A DNA stretch of 5,321 nt, taken from Cryomorphaceae bacterium. GTDB lineage: Bacteria; Bacteroidota; Bacteroidia; Flavobacteriales; BACL11. The DNA lies in contig CATIQX010000170.1 of NCBI GenBank assembly GCA_949531795.1, positions 1 through 5,321 of the forward strand, in the 5' to 3' direction. The notes beneath the pieces were generated by a model. The model saw only the letters and a program-made list of their open reading frames with translations, had not been told where the DNA came from and searched no databases. The position numbers were made by a program, and so were the translations under genes. Each line of letters begins with the position of its first letter. Within the stretch, counting starts at the first letter, position 1. Below are positions 4,486 to 5,321 of this stretch, piece after piece.

Positions 4486-5321
4486 ATGATTATTAACAAA
4501 GTTTCCATTCTAATTCCTGTGCGTAACGGAAAGCAATTCCTTAAGGAATGTTTAAAGTCGATTATCGACCAAACTTATACTGATTGGGAACTGATTGTTG
4601 TAAACGATCATTCCACTGATGGAACTGAAAAAATCCTAGAAAGCTATTCAAAAGAAGACAATCGAATTAGTTATTTTAATAATAAGGGTAAAGGAATTAT
4701 TGATGCCTTAAAACTAGCTTATTCTAAGAGCTCGGGAGAGTTAATTACCCGAATGGATGCTGATGATATAATGATGCCAAATAAGATTGAGCTAATGGCT
4801 GATAAACTGCAAGAAAAGGGGAAAGGATTTGTGGCTGTTGGTTTAGTAGAATACTTTGCCGAAAATGCAGTAGGAGAAGGCTATTCCTATTATCAAGAAT
4901 GGCTTAATAAATTAACAGTATCAGAAACTAATTTTGAGGAATTATACCGAGAATGTGTTGTTCCATCACCAAGTTGGATGGTTTGGAGAGACGATTTTGA
5001 GAAACTTGGGAAATTTGATTCAGAAATTTACCCAGAGGACTACGAATTATGTTTCAGGATGTATTCATCAGGATTAAAAATAGCTGGAATACCCGAAGTT
5101 ATTCACAGATGGAGAGATTACTCGACCAGAACTTCACGAACAGATGCTAACTATGCAGATAATTTTTTCCTTCCGTTAAAGATGAAATACTTTTTTCAAA
5201 TCCATAGAGATTCAAACCGACCTTTGGTAATTTGGGGAGCAGGAAAAAAAGCTAAGGAAGTAGCTAAATATTTTTTAGATAGAAACGAAGAATTTGATTG
5301 GGCAACCAACAATCCCAACAA
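4486..5321 (+). CDS. Family 2 (GT-A) glycosyltransferase, 3' partial
   Basis: The frame runs from ATG 4486 to the right edge (278 full codons) with no stop, so the C-terminus is missing. Residues about 5-210 form a GT-A domain of family GT2. The start is the SILIPVRNG strand (7-15), followed by QTYTDWELIVVNDHSTDGT (nucleotide-sugar site, Asp41). The metal-binding DxD appears as DAD (91-93). The acceptor/catalytic PEDYEL (183-188) is followed by HRW (207-209). Such enzymes transfer sugars from nucleotide-activated donors to lipid or polysaccharide acceptors at the inner face of the membrane. After about residue 245 a second element begins, PLVIWGAGKKAKEVAKYFL. This glycine-rich Rossmann-type start follows the GT domain in some Bacteroidota GT2 proteins I recall. 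No transmembrane helix is seen in the visible part. The start lies one base after the anmK stop (TAA-T-ATG), pointing to translational coupling. Donor and acceptor cannot be told. A link to wall recycling is only suggested by the neighbour. Confidence 0.92.
   Translation, partial: MIINKVSILIPVRNGKQFLKECLKSIIDQTYTDWELIVVNDHSTDGTEKILESYSKEDNRISYFNNKGKGIIDALKLAYSKSSGELITRMDADDIMMPNKIELMADKLQEKGKGFVAVGLVEYFAENAVGEGYSYYQEWLNKLTVSETNFEELYRECVVPSPSWMVWRDDFEKLGKFDSEIYPEDYELCFRMYSSGLKIAGIPEVIHRWRDYSTRTSRTDANYADNFFLPLKMKYFFQIHRDSNRPLVIWGAGKKAKEVAKYFLDRNEEFDWATNNPN

Noticed and set aside
1..5321. tRNA genes, CRISPR array, insertion sequence, prophage or toxin-antitoxin pair
   Set aside because: No cloverleaf-like or repeat-spacer pattern, no terminal inverted repeats, and no transposase, integrase or small paired genes were found on reading both strands.

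Overview
The window looks like chromosomal DNA of a member of the Bacteroidota, most likely a flavobacterium-type organism. The evidence is A+T-rich base composition, weak or absent Shine-Dalgarno sequences, a lipoprotein signal followed by a Lys-Lys-Asp-Glu surface-export-like tail, a DUF4249-type remnant (a Bacteroidota family), an AnmK with what I recall as the Bacteroidota form of the active-site loop, and a close relative of the flavobacterial enzyme PNGase F. No tRNA, rRNA, CRISPR array, insertion sequence or phage gene was seen.

Layout from left to right. (1) The 3' part of a J-domain co-chaperone with a TerB/DjlA-like N-terminal region enters from the left edge on the + strand. (2) Converging on it, with the two stop codons sharing one TTAA, is a complete minus-strand gene for a predicted surface lipoprotein of the PNGase F family, with all three catalytic acids and all six disulfide cysteines in place. 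(3) A 68-bp divergent spacer separates it from a + strand gene for a periplasmic or outer-membrane protein with two OmpA-like peptidoglycan-binding domains. Its reading frame is broken once in a lysine-rich, A-rich linker, so it appears as two pieces. (4) A small four-helix membrane protein of unknown function converges on it from the minus strand, 3 bp away. (5) A + strand stretch holds the C-terminal end of a DUF4249-type protein with no proper start, best read as a decayed gene. (6) A complete anmK gene (anhydro-N-acetylmuramic acid kinase, cell-wall recycling) follows. One base after it begins a family 2 glycosyltransferase gene that runs off the right edge.

The genes do not form one pathway. 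The only probable operon is anmK plus the glycosyltransferase; the others are convergent or divergent single genes. Several products concern the cell envelope (OmpA-like protein, AnmK, the glycosyltransferase, the small membrane protein) or extracellular glycan processing (the PNGase). I found no convincing new multi-gene system. The points most worth a second look are the lipid-anchored PNGase F homologue, the frame break in the double OmpA protein with its unusual Cys-Cys second domain, and the DUF4249 remnant.
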